From assembly GCF_005048265.1 (NCBI RefSeq), contig NZ_SUNH01000020.1, positions 22,656 through 86,655 on the forward strand: a stretch of 64,000 bases of DNA, read 5' to 3'. Source of the DNA: Paracoccus hibiscisoli. Its GTDB lineage: Bacteria; Pseudomonadota; Alphaproteobacteria; Rhodobacterales; Rhodobacteraceae. Below the pieces are notes generated by a model. The model saw only the letters and a program-made list of their open reading frames with translations. It had not been told where the DNA came from and did no database searches. A program made the position numbers and the translations under genes. This document shows positions 1 to 9,007 of this stretch, piece by piece. How positions within the stretch are numbered: the stretch's first letter is position 1; every line of letters starts with the position of its first letter.

Positions 1-391
1 GCACGCCCTCACGGGTGCGGGCGCGGTCGGCGAAAATCTCCAGGATCAGCCCGGTCCGGTCCAGAAGCTTGACGCCCCAATCCTTTTCCAGGTTGCGCTG
101 CTGCACCGGGGTCACGGGGCCGTCGACCAGAACCAGCTCGACCTCAAGGGCCTCCAGGCGTTCCTTGATCTCGGCCAGCTTGCCCTTGCCGAACAGCTTG
201 CCCGGGTTCGGCTCGCGCAGGTTCGCCACCTCGGAGCCGACCATCTCGATGCCCGGCAGGGCCAGCGCCAGCGACACGGCCTCGGCCAGCGAATGCTCGG
301 GCTGGCGGCGTTGCGTGCGGGCACGGCCCAGATCGGGGTGGATCACATAGGCCCGGGTCGGGCTGGCCGCGGTCTCCGTCAGTTCTGCCAA
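1..391 (-). CDS. hflX: GTPase HflX, N-terminal part (cut by window edge)
   Basis: Only the first ~130 codons are present; the gene runs off the left edge. The translation contains the HflX N-terminal pattern EHSLAEAVSLALAL, then VGSEVANLREPNPGKLFGKG and a VDGPVTPVQQRNLEK segment, typical of the domain that precedes the GTPase domain. HflX is a ribosome-associated GTPase linked to ribosome rescue in other bacteria. The best start is a TTG two bases after the hfq stop codon, so it is translationally close to hfq; no ATG lies in a suitable place. The hfq-hflX order is conserved in many proteobacteria. The GTPase domain itself cannot be inspected here. Confidence 0.88.
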   Translation of the reverse strand, partial: MAELTETAASPTRAYVIHPDLGRARTQRRQPEHSLAEAVSLALALPGIEMVGSEVANLREPNPGKLFGKGKLAEIKERLEALEVELVLVDGPVTPVQQRNLEKDWGVKLLDRTGLILEIFADRARTREGV

Positions 392-392
392 A

Positions 393-626
393 TCAATCGT
401 CGCCTTCGTACAGGGTGATGGGCTGGCCCGGCATGATCGTGCTGATCGCATGCTTGTAGACCAGTTGCGACTGCCCGTCGCGGCGCAGCAGCACGCAGAA
501 ATTGTCGAACCAGGTGATCACGCCCTGCAGCTTGACGCCGTTGATCAGGAAGATCGTGACGGGCACCTTAGCCTTGCGGACATGGTTCAGGAACGCATCC
601 TGCAGGTTCTGCTTGTCGCCAGCCAT
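393..626 (-). CDS. hfq: RNA chaperone Hfq
   Basis: A 77-residue protein with the complete Sm-like fold. The Sm1 region includes [20 protein letters not shown] and the Sm2 region contains the YKHAIST signature. Hfq forms a hexamer that pairs small RNAs with mRNAs and affects their stability and translation; in photosynthetic and related alphaproteobacteria it also influences nitrogen gene expression. The protein is short because it lacks the long acidic C-terminal tail of enterobacterial Hfq, which is normal for this group; it ends in EGDD. It lies between trkH upstream and hflX downstream on the same strand, separated from trkH by about 115 bases that could hold its own promoter. Confidence 0.97.
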   Translation of the reverse strand: MAGDKQNLQDAFLNHVRKAKVPVTIFLINGVKLQGVITWFDNFCVLLRRDGQSQLVYKHAISTIMPGQPITLYEGDD

Positions 627-665
627 TTGTTAATCGTCCGTTTTTCACTGTCCCTGTGATGTCAA

Positions 666-694
666 CATCTAAGCCCATGCGGCACCCCATGCAA
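666..694 (-). promoter_or_regulatory. possible hfq promoter
   Basis: On the minus strand, a TTGCAT (689-694) and a TAGATG (666-671) are separated by exactly 17 bases, about 40 bases before the hfq start. Both boxes match the sigma-70 consensus at only about four of six positions, so this is an inference from position and spacing. Confidence 0.22.
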
Positions 695-740
695 GCTTGG
701 CGGGATCTGCGAAGGTTGAGTGACAACATTTGGGCCACAC

Positions 741-2372
741 CTAGCGGCGCCAGAATTCCGGCGAAAACAGCGCCAGCACCGCCAGCGTCTCGATCCGGCC
801 CAGGACCATGGCGCAGGCCAGCACCGCCTTGGTGAAGTCGGGCAGGCCCGACCACCCCTCCCACGGGGCCGAGGCGATGCCCGCCGTGCCCTCGAACGCG
901 GGGGTCAGCGGGATGGCCCCGGCCAGCGGCCCCGCATTGGTCAACGCCGCGATGGAGAGGATGGTCGCGGTCTCGAACTCGATCGGATGGATCGAGACCA
1001 GGCTGACGACCAGCGCGATCGAGATGGCGAACAGCATGAAGAAGATGAAGGCCAGATAGGCCCCCTCGCGGCGCAGCCTGCGGGCGATGCGGCCGCCGCC
1101 CGACACGGAATGGGGGTGGATGATGCGCTCCATCTCGCGCTGGCCGTGGCGGGCCAGGGCATAGACGCGCAAGAGCTTGACGCCCCCCGCCGTGGTGGCG
1201 ATGCCGCCGCCCATCATCGCCAACCCCGCCAGGATCAGCCCCGGCGCATCCAGCCCCGACCACACCCGCGCATCGGCCCATTCGACCGAGGTCCAGCCCG
1301 TGGTGGTCAGATAGGACAGGGCGCTGAACAGTCCGCCCCACATCGCGGCCAGCGCGCGCCCGATCTCGGTCAGGCCCAGGGGGTCGGGGGGCGTGGCGCG
1401 GTCGACCTCGATCGCGCCCAGGAAATGGCGCAGGAACAGCACGGCGGCGACCAGCCCCACCAGCCCCAGGGCCATGCGCAGCTCCGGGTCCTCGACCAGG
1501 CGTTCGGTCGCGCGCAGCTCGTTCCCGCCGGGCCAGAAGCGGCGCGACAGGGCCGGGATCAGGAACAGGAACACCAGCATCTCTCCGGGAATGCCCGAGG
1601 CCACGCCCGCAGGCCCGATCACCGGAGAGATCCCCGAGGTGGACAGCGTCCCCATCGCCCGGACCAGCGCCACGAAGGACGGATCGCCCAGCATCAGCAG
1701 CCCCACCCACAGCACCAGCGTCAGCCCCGCATAAAGCGGCCCGACCTGCAGCGCGGCGCGCAACAGGCGGCGCGACGGATCGCCCAGCTGCGCGTCGAAG
1801 CCCGGGTCCGACAGGTGCAGCACCGGGCGGCGCGGATCGGCCGAACGCGGCAGCTGTTCGTGATATTCCTTGCGGTTGTAGGGGCTGGCCATGATCTCGA
1901 ACCCGCCCACGCGCAGGGGCGCCAGGATCGCCACCGCCGCGACCAGCACGAAGAACCCGCCCATCCAGCCCACCATCGCCCGCCACAGATGCAGCGGCAT
2001 GGGCAGCAGGTCCGCCGAATAAAGCGACGCGCCCGTGGTGGTCAGCGACGACACCATCTCCCACCAGGCGTTGAAGAATCCGGTATCGGGCTGGCTTTCC
2101 GCAAAGGGCAGCGCCAGCAGCAGCGGCAGGATGCCATAGACGCCCATCATCATCAGCAGAGTCTCGCGAGAGCGCTGCGGCCGGGGGTTGGCCTGGGTCG
2201 CCAGCCCGATCAGCCCGCAGAACACCAGGATCAGCAGCCCCGCGTAGAAAAAGTTGCGCGCGATGAAGGCATAGCCCGTGACCGAGGCATAGGCCGCAGG
2301 CCCCATCATCATCAGCGCCACCAGCCCCGCCAGCAGCACCAGAAGCGGAACCCGCTGAAGAAACGCGATCAT
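741..2372 (-). CDS. trkH: Trk potassium uptake membrane protein TrkH
   Basis: A 543-residue integral membrane protein with about ten hydrophobic segments and repeated pore-loop signatures such as SSLTTTGASLY, STSGISPV and LTTTGWTSVEW, which carry the K+ selectivity glycines of the Trk/Ktr/HKT superfamily. It conducts K+ across the inner membrane under control of the NAD-binding subunit TrkA, whose gene ends 12 bases upstream on the same strand. The length is slightly longer than E. coli TrkH. The pairing with trkA at the end of the ntr cluster is usual for Rhodobacteraceae. Confidence 0.95.
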   Translation of the reverse strand: MIAFLQRVPLLVLLAGLVALMMMGPAAYASVTGYAFIARNFFYAGLLILVFCGLIGLATQANPRPQRSRETLLMMMGVYGILPLLLALPFAESQPDTGFFNAWWEMVSSLTTTGASLYSADLLPMPLHLWRAMVGWMGGFFVLVAAVAILAPLRVGGFEIMASPYNRKEYHEQLPRSADPRRPVLHLSDPGFDAQLGDPSRRLLRAALQVGPLYAGLTLVLWVGLLMLGDPSFVALVRAMGTLSTSGISPVIGPAGVASGIPGEMLVFLFLIPALSRRFWPGGNELRATERLVEDPELRMALGLVGLVAAVLFLRHFLGAIEVDRATPPDPLGLTEIGRALAAMWGGLFSALSYLTTTGWTSVEWADARVWSGLDAPGLILAGLAMMGGGIATTAGGVKLLRVYALARHGQREMERIIHPHSVSGGGRIARRLRREGAYLAFIFFMLFAISIALVVSLVSIHPIEFETATILSIAALTNAGPLAGAIPLTPAFEGTAGIASAPWEGWSGLPDFTKAVLACAMVLGRIETLAVLALFSPEFWRR

Positions 2373-2384
2373 GCCGCCCCCGCC

Positions 2385-3761
2385 CTAGAAGAAGTCGATC
2401 GAGACCTGCAGCAGGCGCTCGACCTCGGGGACGTCCTTTGTCAGGGCAAAGATCAGCACGATGTCGCCCTCGTCGATGCGGGTGTCGGCCAGAGGCTTGA
2501 CCACGCGGTCGCCCTTGCGCACCGCCCCCAGCAGCGCGCCTTCGGGGAAATCGATGTCGCGCAGCGCGCGCCCGGCCATCGGGCTGGTGGACAGGACCTG
2601 CGCCTCCATCACCTCGGCCTCGGCATCGCCGATGGAATAGATGTCGCGCACCCGCCCGTGGCGGATATGGCGCAGGATCGTCGACACCGTCGTCGATCGC
2701 GGGTTGATATAGGCGTCGATGTCCAGCGCCCCCATCAGCGGCACCAGCGTGGGGTCGTTGATCAGCGCGATGGCCATCTTGGCCCCCGCCTGCTTGGCGC
2801 GGACCGAGGCCAGGATGTTCGTCTTGTCGTCGTCGGTGACGGCCAAGACGGCATCGGCCTGGGGGACGGCGGCCTCCTCCAGGATCTCGGCGGACAGGCC
2901 GTCGCCGTTCAGCACGATGGTGCGCTCCAACCGGTCGGCGGCGAATTCGGCGCGCGCGCGGTCGCGTTCGATCAGCTTGGCGCGGATGCGGTCGGGCCGC
3001 GCCTCCAGCGCCTGCGCCACGGCCAGGCCCACATTGCCCGCGCCGATGATGGTCACGCGCTCCTGTTTCTGGGGGGGCTTGCCAAAGATGTCCAGCGTGC
3101 GGGCCACGTCGTCGATATGGCTGAAGACATAGATCTGGTCATGCGCGAACAGCTGATCGCCCGGTTCGGGCGCGAACAGCCGCCCCTTGCGGCGCACCCC
3201 CGCGACGATGGCGCGCAGGCTGGAGAACAGCTCGGTCAGCTGGCGCAAAGGCGTGTTCAGCGCCGGGCAGTCCGCCTCCAGGTCGATCCCCAGCAGCTGG
3301 ATCTTGCCGTCCATGAAGGTCTCGACATCAAAGGTCGAGGGCGCCGACAGGCGTTGCAGCGCGGCCAGCGCGACCTCTCGTTCGGGGCTGATGACCACGT
3401 CGATGGGCAGGTGTTCGGTGCGGTACAGGTCGGAATAGATCGCGTCCAGATAGGCCCCCGACCGCAGGCGCGCGATCTTGCGCGGGATGCGAAAGACCGA
3501 ATGCGCGACCTGGCAGGTGACCATGTTCACCTCGTCCGAATGGGTCGCGGCGATGATCAGGTCGGCGTCGCGCGCGCCCGCCCGGTCCAGCACGTCCGGG
3601 TGGCTGGCAAAGCCGGTGACGCCCTGGACGTCCAGCGCCTCGGTCGCGCGGCGCACCAGGTCGGGGTTGTTGTCGATGACGGTGACGTCATTGCGTTCGC
3701 CCGACAGGTGGCGGGCGATCTGCCAGCCGACCTGCCCCGCCCCGCAGATGATGATCTTCAT
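2385..3761 (-). CDS. trkA: Trk system regulatory subunit TrkA
   Basis: A 458-residue cytoplasmic protein with two tandem RCK units, as in E. coli TrkA. The first Rossmann motif is near the N-terminus (IICGAGQVGWQIARHL) and the second near residue 235 (TIIGAGNVGLAVAQAL); each is followed by a TrkA-C ligand-binding lobe. It gates TrkH in response to NAD(H) and nucleotides. The gene starts 65 bases after ntrX and is followed after 12 bases by trkH, so the two subunits are probably made from one transcript. Confidence 0.96.
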   Translation of the reverse strand: MKIIICGAGQVGWQIARHLSGERNDVTVIDNNPDLVRRATEALDVQGVTGFASHPDVLDRAGARDADLIIAATHSDEVNMVTCQVAHSVFRIPRKIARLRSGAYLDAIYSDLYRTEHLPIDVVISPEREVALAALQRLSAPSTFDVETFMDGKIQLLGIDLEADCPALNTPLRQLTELFSSLRAIVAGVRRKGRLFAPEPGDQLFAHDQIYVFSHIDDVARTLDIFGKPPQKQERVTIIGAGNVGLAVAQALEARPDRIRAKLIERDRARAEFAADRLERTIVLNGDGLSAEILEEAAVPQADAVLAVTDDDKTNILASVRAKQAGAKMAIALINDPTLVPLMGALDIDAYINPRSTTVSTILRHIRHGRVRDIYSIGDAEAEVMEAQVLSTSPMAGRALRDIDFPEGALLGAVRKGDRVVKPLADTRIDEGDIVLIFALTKDVPEVERLLQVSIDFF

Positions 3762-3826
3762 GCGTCACCCTTCTTGTCGCGCGCCCTCTTTGCCTATGCC
3801 GGGCGCGCGTCCCGTGCAAGCGTGGG

Positions 3827-5218
3827 CTATTTACCCATCACCATCTCATCCTCGCCGCGCATGCCGCCGACCACGCCCAGGGATTTCAGCTTGCGGTGCA
3901 GCGCGCTGCGCTCCATGCCCACGAATTGCGCGGTACGGCTGATATTGCCGCCAAAGCGGTTGATCTGCGCGACCAGGTATTCGCGTTCGAACAGCTCGCG
4001 CGCCTCGCGCAGCGCCATCGCTGTGACCGACGGCCCCAGGCTGAGGGTGTCGCTGTTGTCGGGCGTGGCCCCCTGCGGCTCCAGCTCGGCGGGCAGGATC
4101 GGGCCGTGGGTCTCGGCCAGGATCAGAACGCGCTCGATCACGTTGCGCAGCTGGCGGATGTTGCCGGGCCAGCGCATGGATTGCAGGGCGGCGACCGTCT
4201 CCTCGGGCAGATCGCGGGGCGTCAGGCCCTGGTTCTTGTGGAACTGCTCGATGAAATGGCGCGCCAGGGCCGCGATGTCGTCGCGCCGGTCGGCCAGCGA
4301 CGGCACCGCGATGGGCACCACGTTCAGCCGGTCATACAGCTCCTGGCGGAACCGCCCGGCGGCGATTTCCGCCACCAGATCGCGGTTGGTGGAGGACAGC
4401 ACGCGCAGATCGACGCGCACCTTGTCCGCGCCGCCCGCGCGCACGAATTGCTGTTCGGTCAGCACGCGCAGGATCTTGGGCTGGGTGCCCATGGGCATGT
4501 CGCCCACCTCGTCGAAATAGATGATGCCGCCATGCGCCTGCTCCAGCAGGCCCGGCTCGATCCCGCGTTCGGGGGTCTCGCGGCCAAACAGCACCTCCTC
4601 CATGCGCTCGGGCTCGATCGTGGCGCAAGGGACGGTGACGAAGGGCGCCGACGCGCGGGGCGAGTGCGCGTGGATATAGCGCGCGGCGCTTTCCTTGCCG
4701 GTGCCGGGTTCGCCCGCCAGCATCACCCGGCCGTTCGACCGCGCGACCTTGTCCAGCGCGTCGCGCAGCCGCTTGAAGGATGCCGACTGGCCCAGCATCT
4801 CGGCGGCGCGGTCGCCGCCGCGGCGCAGGGTGCTGTTCTCGCGCCGCAGGCGGGCGGTCTCCATCGCGCGGTTGATGACCACCATCAGCTGGTCGATGTT
4901 GAAGGGCTTCTCAATGAAATCATAGGCCCCCTGCTTGATCGCCGCGACCGCGATCTCGATGTTGCCGTGGCCGGAGATGATGATCACCGGCACGTCGGGG
5001 TTGTTGCGCTTGACCTGTTTCAGGATGTCGATGCCGTCCATGCGGCTGTCCTTCAGCCAGATGTCCAGGATCATCAGGGACGGTTCGCGGTCGTTCAGGG
5101 CCGCCACGGCCTCGTCGGAATTGGCGGCCATGCGGGTGTCGAAACCCTCGTCGCGCAGGATGTCGGCGATCAGTTCGCGGATGTCGCGTTCATCATCGAC
5201 GATCAGGATGTCGTTCAT
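3827..5218 (-). CDS. ntrX: Nitrogen regulation response regulator NtrX
   Basis: A 463-residue NtrC-family response regulator. The receiver domain (1-120) has phospho-acceptor Asp52 and Lys104. The AAA+ domain has Walker A GEPGTGK (about 169-175) and Walker B FDEVGD (about 235-240). A Fis-type helix-turn-helix lies at the C-terminus (ISRTAQFVGMERSALHRKL). The GAFTGA loop that contacts sigma-54 is absent; the region after EVLFGRE is short and runs straight to the Walker B segment. The start is the ATG overlapping the ntrY stop as ATGA, so NtrX is translationally coupled to its sensor kinase NtrY. In related bacteria NtrYX governs nitrogen, redox and envelope genes. Confidence 0.95.
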   Translation of the reverse strand: MNDILIVDDERDIRELIADILRDEGFDTRMAANSDEAVAALNDREPSLMILDIWLKDSRMDGIDILKQVKRNNPDVPVIIISGHGNIEIAVAAIKQGAYDFIEKPFNIDQLMVVINRAMETARLRRENSTLRRGGDRAAEMLGQSASFKRLRDALDKVARSNGRVMLAGEPGTGKESAARYIHAHSPRASAPFVTVPCATIEPERMEEVLFGRETPERGIEPGLLEQAHGGIIYFDEVGDMPMGTQPKILRVLTEQQFVRAGGADKVRVDLRVLSSTNRDLVAEIAAGRFRQELYDRLNVVPIAVPSLADRRDDIAALARHFIEQFHKNQGLTPRDLPEETVAALQSMRWPGNIRQLRNVIERVLILAETHGPILPAELEPQGATPDNSDTLSLGPSVTAMALREARELFEREYLVAQINRFGGNISRTAQFVGMERSALHRKLKSLGVVGGMRGEDEMVMGK

Positions 5219-7485
5219 GGTGTCGCCTCGTCTTTTTCTTGTCTGCTCTTGGTCTTGGGGGCCCGGACGGGGTGGCGTTCGCGGGGCAGCCGGATCTCGG
5301 CCATGGCGCCCGGCGGATCGGGCGCGTCCGTCAGGGACAGGCTGCCACCATGTTCCTCGACGATCTTCTTGACGATGGGCAGCCCCAGCCCGGTGCCGTG
5401 GCTTTTCAACGTCACATAGGGTTCGAACAGCCGCGACCGGTCGGCAGGCAGGCCCGGCCCCGAATCGGTGATACGGATGCAGACCGATTCCGGGTCCACC
5501 TGCAGCGTCACGGCGATGCGCGCCTGCCATCCGGGGATGGCGTGCCCGGCCTGTTCATCGATCGCCTCTCCGGCGTTCTTCAACAGGTTGGTCAGCGCCT
5601 GGCGCATCATGCCCGCGTCGCAATCCACGATGACCGGATCATCGGGGATGTCGCGGGTGATGGTCGCATGCAGCGCATCCTGCTGCAACAACAGCGCCTC
5701 GCGCAGCAGGGCGGCCATGTCGGTTTCCGCCCGGTCGGGTTCGGGCATCCGGGCAAAGCGGCTGAATTCGTCCACGATCCGACGCAGGTCGTTGGTCTGG
5801 CGGATGATCACGTCGGTGTATTGCTCCAACGCGGCGCGGTCGCCTTCGGGGGCCAGCGGCCCGAACTTGCGGCGCAGCCGTTCAGCGGACAGCTGGATCG
5901 GGGTCAGGGGGTTCTTGATCTCATGGGCGACGCGGCGGGCGACGTCGCCCCAGGCCGCCATGCGCTGCGCGCTGACCAGTTCGGTCACGTCGTCGAAGGC
6001 CACCACATAGCCCTCCAGGGCGCCGTCGGTGCCGCGGCGCACGGCCATGCGGACCAGCAGGCTTTCCACACGCCCCTCGCGCATCAGGCGGATCTCGTCC
6101 TGGATGGTTTCCGCGACCGAGGCCGACAGGCGCGCAAACAGCGGCGCGAATTCCGGCACCACCTCCGACAGCAGCGCGTCGATGTCGCGCTTTGCGTCCA
6201 GCCCCAGCAGCCGGCTGGCCGAGCGGTTGACGAAATCGATCTCTCCGGCCGCGTCCAGCCCGATCACCCCCGACGTGACCGAGGTCAGCACATTGTCGAA
6301 CAGCCGCCGCTGATCGTCCGACAGGCGATAGCTTTCGATCAGTTCCGCGCGCTGCGTCTTGAGCTGACGGGTCATGCGGTTGAAGGCCTGTCCCAGGGTC
6401 TGGATCTCGTCGCCGGTGCGGACCTCGGGGACCTGCACGTCCAGATCGCCGCGCCCTACGCGGTCGGTCGCCTGCGCCAGCAGGCCGATGGGCCGCGACA
6501 GGCGCGAGGCGAACCACAGCCCCATCCAGACCGCCGCCGCCACCAGAAGCAGCGCGAACCCCAGATAGACCAGCGAGAATTCCAGCAGGACCTGCGATCG
6601 CATCTCCTCCAGCTGCTTGTAGTCGCCCGCCGTGGCGCGGGTATCATCGACCAGCCCCAGCAGGTCGCCATCCACGTCGCGCGTCACATACAGATAGCGG
6701 TCGGCCAAAGGCGGCAGGGCCACCAGCGCGCGGAATTCGTCATTCTCCCAATCCTCGATCAGGGTGATGCCATCGGCCTGCGCGCGGTCCAGCTGATCGC
6801 TGGAGGGGGCCTCGTACCAGAACAGATAGCTGCGCTCGCCCCGGGCGCGGATCTCTCCGGCGCCGTTGATGATATAGGCCTCGCGCAGGCCGCGCTGGAT
6901 CAGGCTCTGGCCCTGGGACAGCAGGCCGCGCAGCTCTCCGTCCTCGATCAGCGGGTTGGTGCGTCCGGCTTGGGTCAGCACGCCGGCCAGCGCGCGGGCA
7001 TCCTCGGTCAGGTCGCTGCGATGTTCGGCGTGATAGGCCTCGGCTGCGGCCTGCGATGTGGTGACGACCTGCTGAACGCGGTCGGAAAACCAACCCTCCA
7101 GCCCGATATTGACCAGAAACCCCGCGAACAGCGCGACCAGGACGGTCGGCACCAGCGCCAGCCCCGCAAAGATCGCCACCAGCCGCGCATGCAGACGCGA
7201 TGCGGGCGCCGTGCTGCGCCGGGCCGAGATCAGCCGCGCCATCCGCGCCACGATGAATCCGATCAGCACGATCAGGAACACCAGATCCGCCAGCAGCACG
7301 GCGCGCAGGGTCTGTCCCTGCAGCCCGCGCCCGAAGGGGCCCATCACCGCCAAGGTCGCCACGGCCAGTGCGATGCCGGTCAGCACCACCCCCCAGGTCA
7401 GCAGCCCGCGCCATTGGCGGGGCAGCCGGATGCGGGCCAGCCTGTCCCAGCTGAGCCCCGTTGCCAAGCCTGCCATAACCCCCAC
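5215..7485 (-). CDS. ntrY: Nitrogen/redox sensor histidine kinase NtrY
   Basis: A 756-residue membrane sensor kinase. There are two hydrophobic segments near the N-terminus (about 28-50 and 62-82), another at 104-128, an extracytoplasmic region to about 300, and a transmembrane helix at 303-325. HAMP (about 327-378), PAS (about 390-500), HisKA with His521 in RRVAHEIKNPLTP, and an HATPase domain with N-box NLLKNAGEA and G-box DSGPGLP follow. It phosphorylates NtrX, whose start codon overlaps its stop. NtrX is the partner by operon position; cross-talk with NtrB/NtrC is known in some relatives. The 64-base gap after ntrC may allow separate expression. Confidence 0.95.
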   Translation of the reverse strand: MGVMAGLATGLSWDRLARIRLPRQWRGLLTWGVVLTGIALAVATLAVMGPFGRGLQGQTLRAVLLADLVFLIVLIGFIVARMARLISARRSTAPASRLHARLVAIFAGLALVPTVLVALFAGFLVNIGLEGWFSDRVQQVVTTSQAAAEAYHAEHRSDLTEDARALAGVLTQAGRTNPLIEDGELRGLLSQGQSLIQRGLREAYIINGAGEIRARGERSYLFWYEAPSSDQLDRAQADGITLIEDWENDEFRALVALPPLADRYLYVTRDVDGDLLGLVDDTRATAGDYKQLEEMRSQVLLEFSLVYLGFALLLVAAAVWMGLWFASRLSRPIGLLAQATDRVGRGDLDVQVPEVRTGDEIQTLGQAFNRMTRQLKTQRAELIESYRLSDDQRRLFDNVLTSVTSGVIGLDAAGEIDFVNRSASRLLGLDAKRDIDALLSEVVPEFAPLFARLSASVAETIQDEIRLMREGRVESLLVRMAVRRGTDGALEGYVVAFDDVTELVSAQRMAAWGDVARRVAHEIKNPLTPIQLSAERLRRKFGPLAPEGDRAALEQYTDVIIRQTNDLRRIVDEFSRFARMPEPDRAETDMAALLREALLLQQDALHATITRDIPDDPVIVDCDAGMMRQALTNLLKNAGEAIDEQAGHAIPGWQARIAVTLQVDPESVCIRITDSGPGLPADRSRLFEPYVTLKSHGTGLGLPIVKKIVEEHGGSLSLTDAPDPPGAMAEIRLPRERHPVRAPKTKSRQEKDEATP

Positions 7486-7549
7486 TTGCCGTCTTTCGCG
7501 GCTTTTGCTGTGGGCGCGCGTGTTATCCGCGCTGCCCCCTGTGGCGGTT

Positions 7550-8995
7550 TTACATCAGTTTGCGGCGCCGTGTCACCTCGATATTCAGCTCGGTCAGTTT
7601 CTTGCGCAGTGTATTGCGGTTGATGCCCAGCAGATCGGCGCAGCGCAGCTGGTTTCCGCCCGTCGCGTCCAGCGCCACCTGCAGCAGCGGGCGCTCGACC
7701 TCGCGCAGGATGCGATCATAGAGGCCCGGCGGCGGCAGCGCGTCGCCATGCAGGTCAAAGTAATGCTGCAGATGCGCCTCGACCGAATCCGACAGGCGCG
7801 ATCCGACCTGCGGCAGCGGCACCACGCCCGCCGGTTCCGGCGTGGGCGCCACGGTCGAGACGGGCGCCGGGGCGGCGGCGCGGTGGCCGGTCTGTTGGCT
7901 CAGCGCCTCGCGCATCTCGGTGGCGGTGATGGCGGTGCCGCTGGCGGTCAGGGCCAGGCGCCGCATCATGTTCTCCAATTCGCGGACATTGCCCGGAAAG
8001 GGATGCGCGCGCAGCATGGCCGCCGCATCATCCGACAGGCTGCGTTCTGGCAGCCCCTGGGCGGCCGCGCGGGCCAGCAGATGGGCGGCCAGCGGCAGGA
8101 TGTCGTCCACGCGCGCGCGCAGCGGCGGCACGCTGACGGTGACCCCCGCCAGCCGGTAATACAGGTCCGACCGCAGCCGCCCCGAGGCCACATCGGCCTG
8201 CGGGTCCGACCCGGTCGTGGCCACGATGCGGGGCGCATGGGCGCGGTCGGGGCCCGATTCCATCGCCTCGATCAGGCCGATCAGGCGGGCCTGGGCGCTG
8301 GCGTCGAAGCCTGCCGGGTTCTCGATCACCACGGTGCCGCCGCGCGCCTTGTCGGCGGCGCGCGCGATGGCGTCCTCTCCGGCATCCGACGAGGTCAGGA
8401 TCGCCAGCCCCCGGTCGCGCCGGTCCGACAGTTCGTGAAAGCTGCGCGCGATGGTGGTCTTTCCGACCCCTGCCTCTCCGGCGATGATCACCGGCAGGTC
8501 GGCGTTCAGCACACGCGCGACCATGCGGAACAGCGCCTGCATGCTGGGCGCATGCCCGATCAGCGGCATGGCGGGGTCGGCGGCCTCACGCGGGGTGGGC
8601 AGCGGTTCGGGCACCGGGTCGGATTTGCGCGGACGCCGCGACAGGGCCTGGTTCGCCTTGGACATCAGGTCCGGCAGATCGAAGGGCTTGGGCAGGTATT
8701 CGAACGCCTCGGCCTCGGTCGCGCGAATCGCGGTGACGATGGTGTTCTGGGCCGAGATCACGATCACCGGCAGGTCTGGCCGCGCCTCGCGGATGGCGGG
8801 GATGCGGTCGATGCCGTTGCCGTCTGGCATCATCACGTCGGTGATGACCAGATCGCCGCGCCCCTCCTCGACCCATTTCAGCAGTTGCGCCAGGCTGCCG
8901 GTGGCATGGACCCTGCAGCCCGCGCGGGTCAGCGCCTGCGTCAGCACCGTGCGGATGGTGCGGTCGTCGTCAGCGATCAGAACGGTGCCGTCCAT
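7550..8995 (-). CDS. ntrC: Nitrogen regulation response regulator NtrC, Rhodobacter type
   Basis: A 481-residue response regulator. The receiver domain has Asp53 and Lys103; the AAA+ domain has Walker A GEAGVGKT (173-180); a Fis-type HTH lies near 445-470 (GINRNTLRKKL). Two features are unusual for an NtrC. The GAFTGA loop is absent, with only about 40 residues between Walker A and the following strand. The Walker B region reads GGTVVIENPAGF, with Glu-Asn in place of the usual Asp-Glu. A missing GAFTGA motif is established for R. capsulatus NtrC, which activates sigma-70 promoters. The gene lies 12 bases after ntrB and probably shares its transcript. Function as the ammonium-responsive regulator is inferred from family and context. 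Confidence 0.94.
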   Translation of the reverse strand: MDGTVLIADDDRTIRTVLTQALTRAGCRVHATGSLAQLLKWVEEGRGDLVITDVMMPDGNGIDRIPAIREARPDLPVIVISAQNTIVTAIRATEAEAFEYLPKPFDLPDLMSKANQALSRRPRKSDPVPEPLPTPREAADPAMPLIGHAPSMQALFRMVARVLNADLPVIIAGEAGVGKTTIARSFHELSDRRDRGLAILTSSDAGEDAIARAADKARGGTVVIENPAGFDASAQARLIGLIEAMESGPDRAHAPRIVATTGSDPQADVASGRLRSDLYYRLAGVTVSVPPLRARVDDILPLAAHLLARAAAQGLPERSLSDDAAAMLRAHPFPGNVRELENMMRRLALTASGTAITATEMREALSQQTGHRAAAPAPVSTVAPTPEPAGVVPLPQVGSRLSDSVEAHLQHYFDLHGDALPPPGLYDRILREVERPLLQVALDATGGNQLRCADLLGINRNTLRKKLTELNIEVTRRRKLM

Positions 8996-9007
8996 GGGAT
9001 CAGGTCC

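Noticed and set aside
568..2064. 498-codon minus-strand frame overlapping trkH
   Set aside because: It is an alternative frame of trkH, dominated by Arg, Gly and Ala, and runs into hfq; no domain is recognisable.
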